Part shown: piece after piece, positions 63,526 to 64,000 of the stretch
Layout: every line of letters starts with the position of its first letter
Numbering within the stretch: position 1 is the stretch's first letter
Assembly: GCA_051006995.1 (NCBI GenBank)
Contig: JBPCSQ010000028.1
Location: forward strand, 1-64,000
Source of the DNA: JAIQGF01 sp051006995
GTDB taxonomy: Bacteria; Acidobacteriota; Terriglobia; Terriglobales; Acidobacteriaceae
DNA: 64,000 nt
Reading direction: 5' to 3'
Notes under the pieces: model-generated
Databases searched by the model: none
Seen by the model: only the letters and a program-made list of their open reading frames with translations
What the model was told of the DNA's origin: nothing
Program-made: the position numbers and the translations under genes

Positions 63526-64000
63526 ATGTCGGAAAGAAATGTAATGCCAGGAAGTATGAATCGCGCTGAAGGCGATGTCGACAAAGTCGTCCGGGCTAGA
63601 TTTTTCCCGCAACAGCGCTCGGGAGTATTCGTCGACGTGGGCGCGGCGCGACCCGATTTTCTATCCATCAGTGCGCTTTATCGCGACCTTGGCTGGACGG
63701 TGATTGCGATTGAACCCAATCCGGAGTTTTGCAAACTGCATCGAAACTCAGGCCACGAGGTACTGGAGTACGCTTGCGGCGATCACGATGAAGACGACGT
63801 AAGTTTCTCCGTCATTGATTCTCACGGCGCCGAGTACGGTACCGACACCCCCGGAAAGATTTCTTATGAGGCGTATTCGTCTCTGGCCATCAAGCCTGGC
63901 TATGCCGATCTTGATCCCAGCGCCGCGCTCGACGTCAAGAAGATCAAGGTCAATCTCCGGCGGCTAGACACGATTCTGGCTAAACATGCCCCCGGGATCG
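63526..64000 (+). CDS. FkbM family methyltransferase (3' end outside window)
   Basis: The ATG at 63526 opens a frame with MSERNVMPGSMNRAEGDVDK, then the SAM-binding Rossmann region SGVFVDVGAARPDFLSISAL, VIAIEPNPEFCKLHR and AYSSLAIKPGYADL. FkbM proteins O-methylate small molecules or sugars. About 158 residues are in the window and the C-terminus is outside. A second ATG at 63544 could be the start. It is not part of the accessory block if the dcd remnant marks its edge. Confidence 0.85.
   Translation, partial: MSERNVMPGSMNRAEGDVDKVVRARFFPQQRSGVFVDVGAARPDFLSISALYRDLGWTVIAIEPNPEFCKLHRNSGHEVLEYACGDHDEDDVSFSVIDSHGAEYGTDTPGKISYEAYSSLAIKPGYADLDPSAALDVKKIKVNLRRLDTILAKHAPGI

Overview
The window is about 64 kb of GC-rich bacterial chromosome, most likely from an Acidobacteriota (Terriglobia/Koribacter-like) genome. 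Supporting signs are a very large Oar-type TonB-dependent receptor with an N-terminal carboxypeptidase-regulatory domain, many TPR and zinc-ribbon fusion proteins, PEP-CTERM proteins, and high-GC housekeeping genes separated by degenerate repeat-rich spacers. The assignment rests on gene content only.

Layout. 0-4.3 kb: the str operon (rpsL-rpsG-fusA-tuf, minus strand) with a near-consensus promoter and a ~320-nt leader. 4.3-10.7 kb: ribH(VOC fusion)-nusB-small protein, then an acyl-CoA set (thiolase, 3-hydroxyacyl-CoA dehydrogenase, crotonase) interrupted by small genes that look like insertions. 10.8-19 kb: VOC protein, lexA, a TPR-GAF-degenerate GGDEF protein, trxA, a DUF4349 protein, a TauE/SafE permease, tRNA-Leu(CAA), an AhpD-like protein and two small proteins. 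19.1-24.4 kb: P5C dehydrogenase behind a pair of palindromic operators, a receiver-only regulator, a PAS histidine kinase, an aldo/keto reductase and a PilZ protein. 24.4-31.3 kb: a secreted esterase and the arginine genes argR-argF-argG-argH; the argR promoter carries two ARG-box-like palindromes. 31.4-41.1 kb: STAS/pseudo-receiver protein, orphan ABC ATPase, rhomboid-TPR protease, tandem Usp, receiver-RsbRD-like protein, succinyl-CoA:3-ketoacid CoA-transferase and two secreted proteins. 41.1-45.6 kb: a compound GC-rich repeat, the TonB receptor with terminator, and two small genes. 45.8-54.8 kb: uvrA, CPBP protease, pyrE, mtnA, ClC channel and a zinc-ribbon/TPR partner. 55.2-58.4 kb: the translation/tRNA operon rpsP-khpA-rimM-trmD-rplS, then dcd. 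58.4-63.5 kb: an accessory block (zinc-ribbon protein, two PEP-CTERM proteins, HAF-repeat protein, LuxR-type regulator) closed on its right by a decayed copy of the dcd 3' end. 63.5-64 kb: start of a FkbM methyltransferase.

The thiolase/dehydrogenase/crotonase set and the CoA-transferase together suggest short-chain acyl-CoA/ketoacid metabolism. The arg genes form a same-strand arginine-synthesis block under ArgR. Several signalling proteins carry degenerate catalytic or receiver domains, suggesting binding roles.

The most unusual features are: (1) intergenic arrays of short variant words (about 7-12 bp), often followed by their reverse complement so that they form long imperfect hairpins, with a different word at different loci; some run into genes and supply C-terminal codons; (2) a rimM gene whose only plausible start is ATA overlapping the khpA stop; (3) the accessory block between dcd and a dcd remnant, with composite tandem repeats and a 14-bp palindrome ahead of its regulator; (4) a lumazine synthase fused to a VOC-like domain. 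No CRISPR array, integrase, transposase or rRNA was found.
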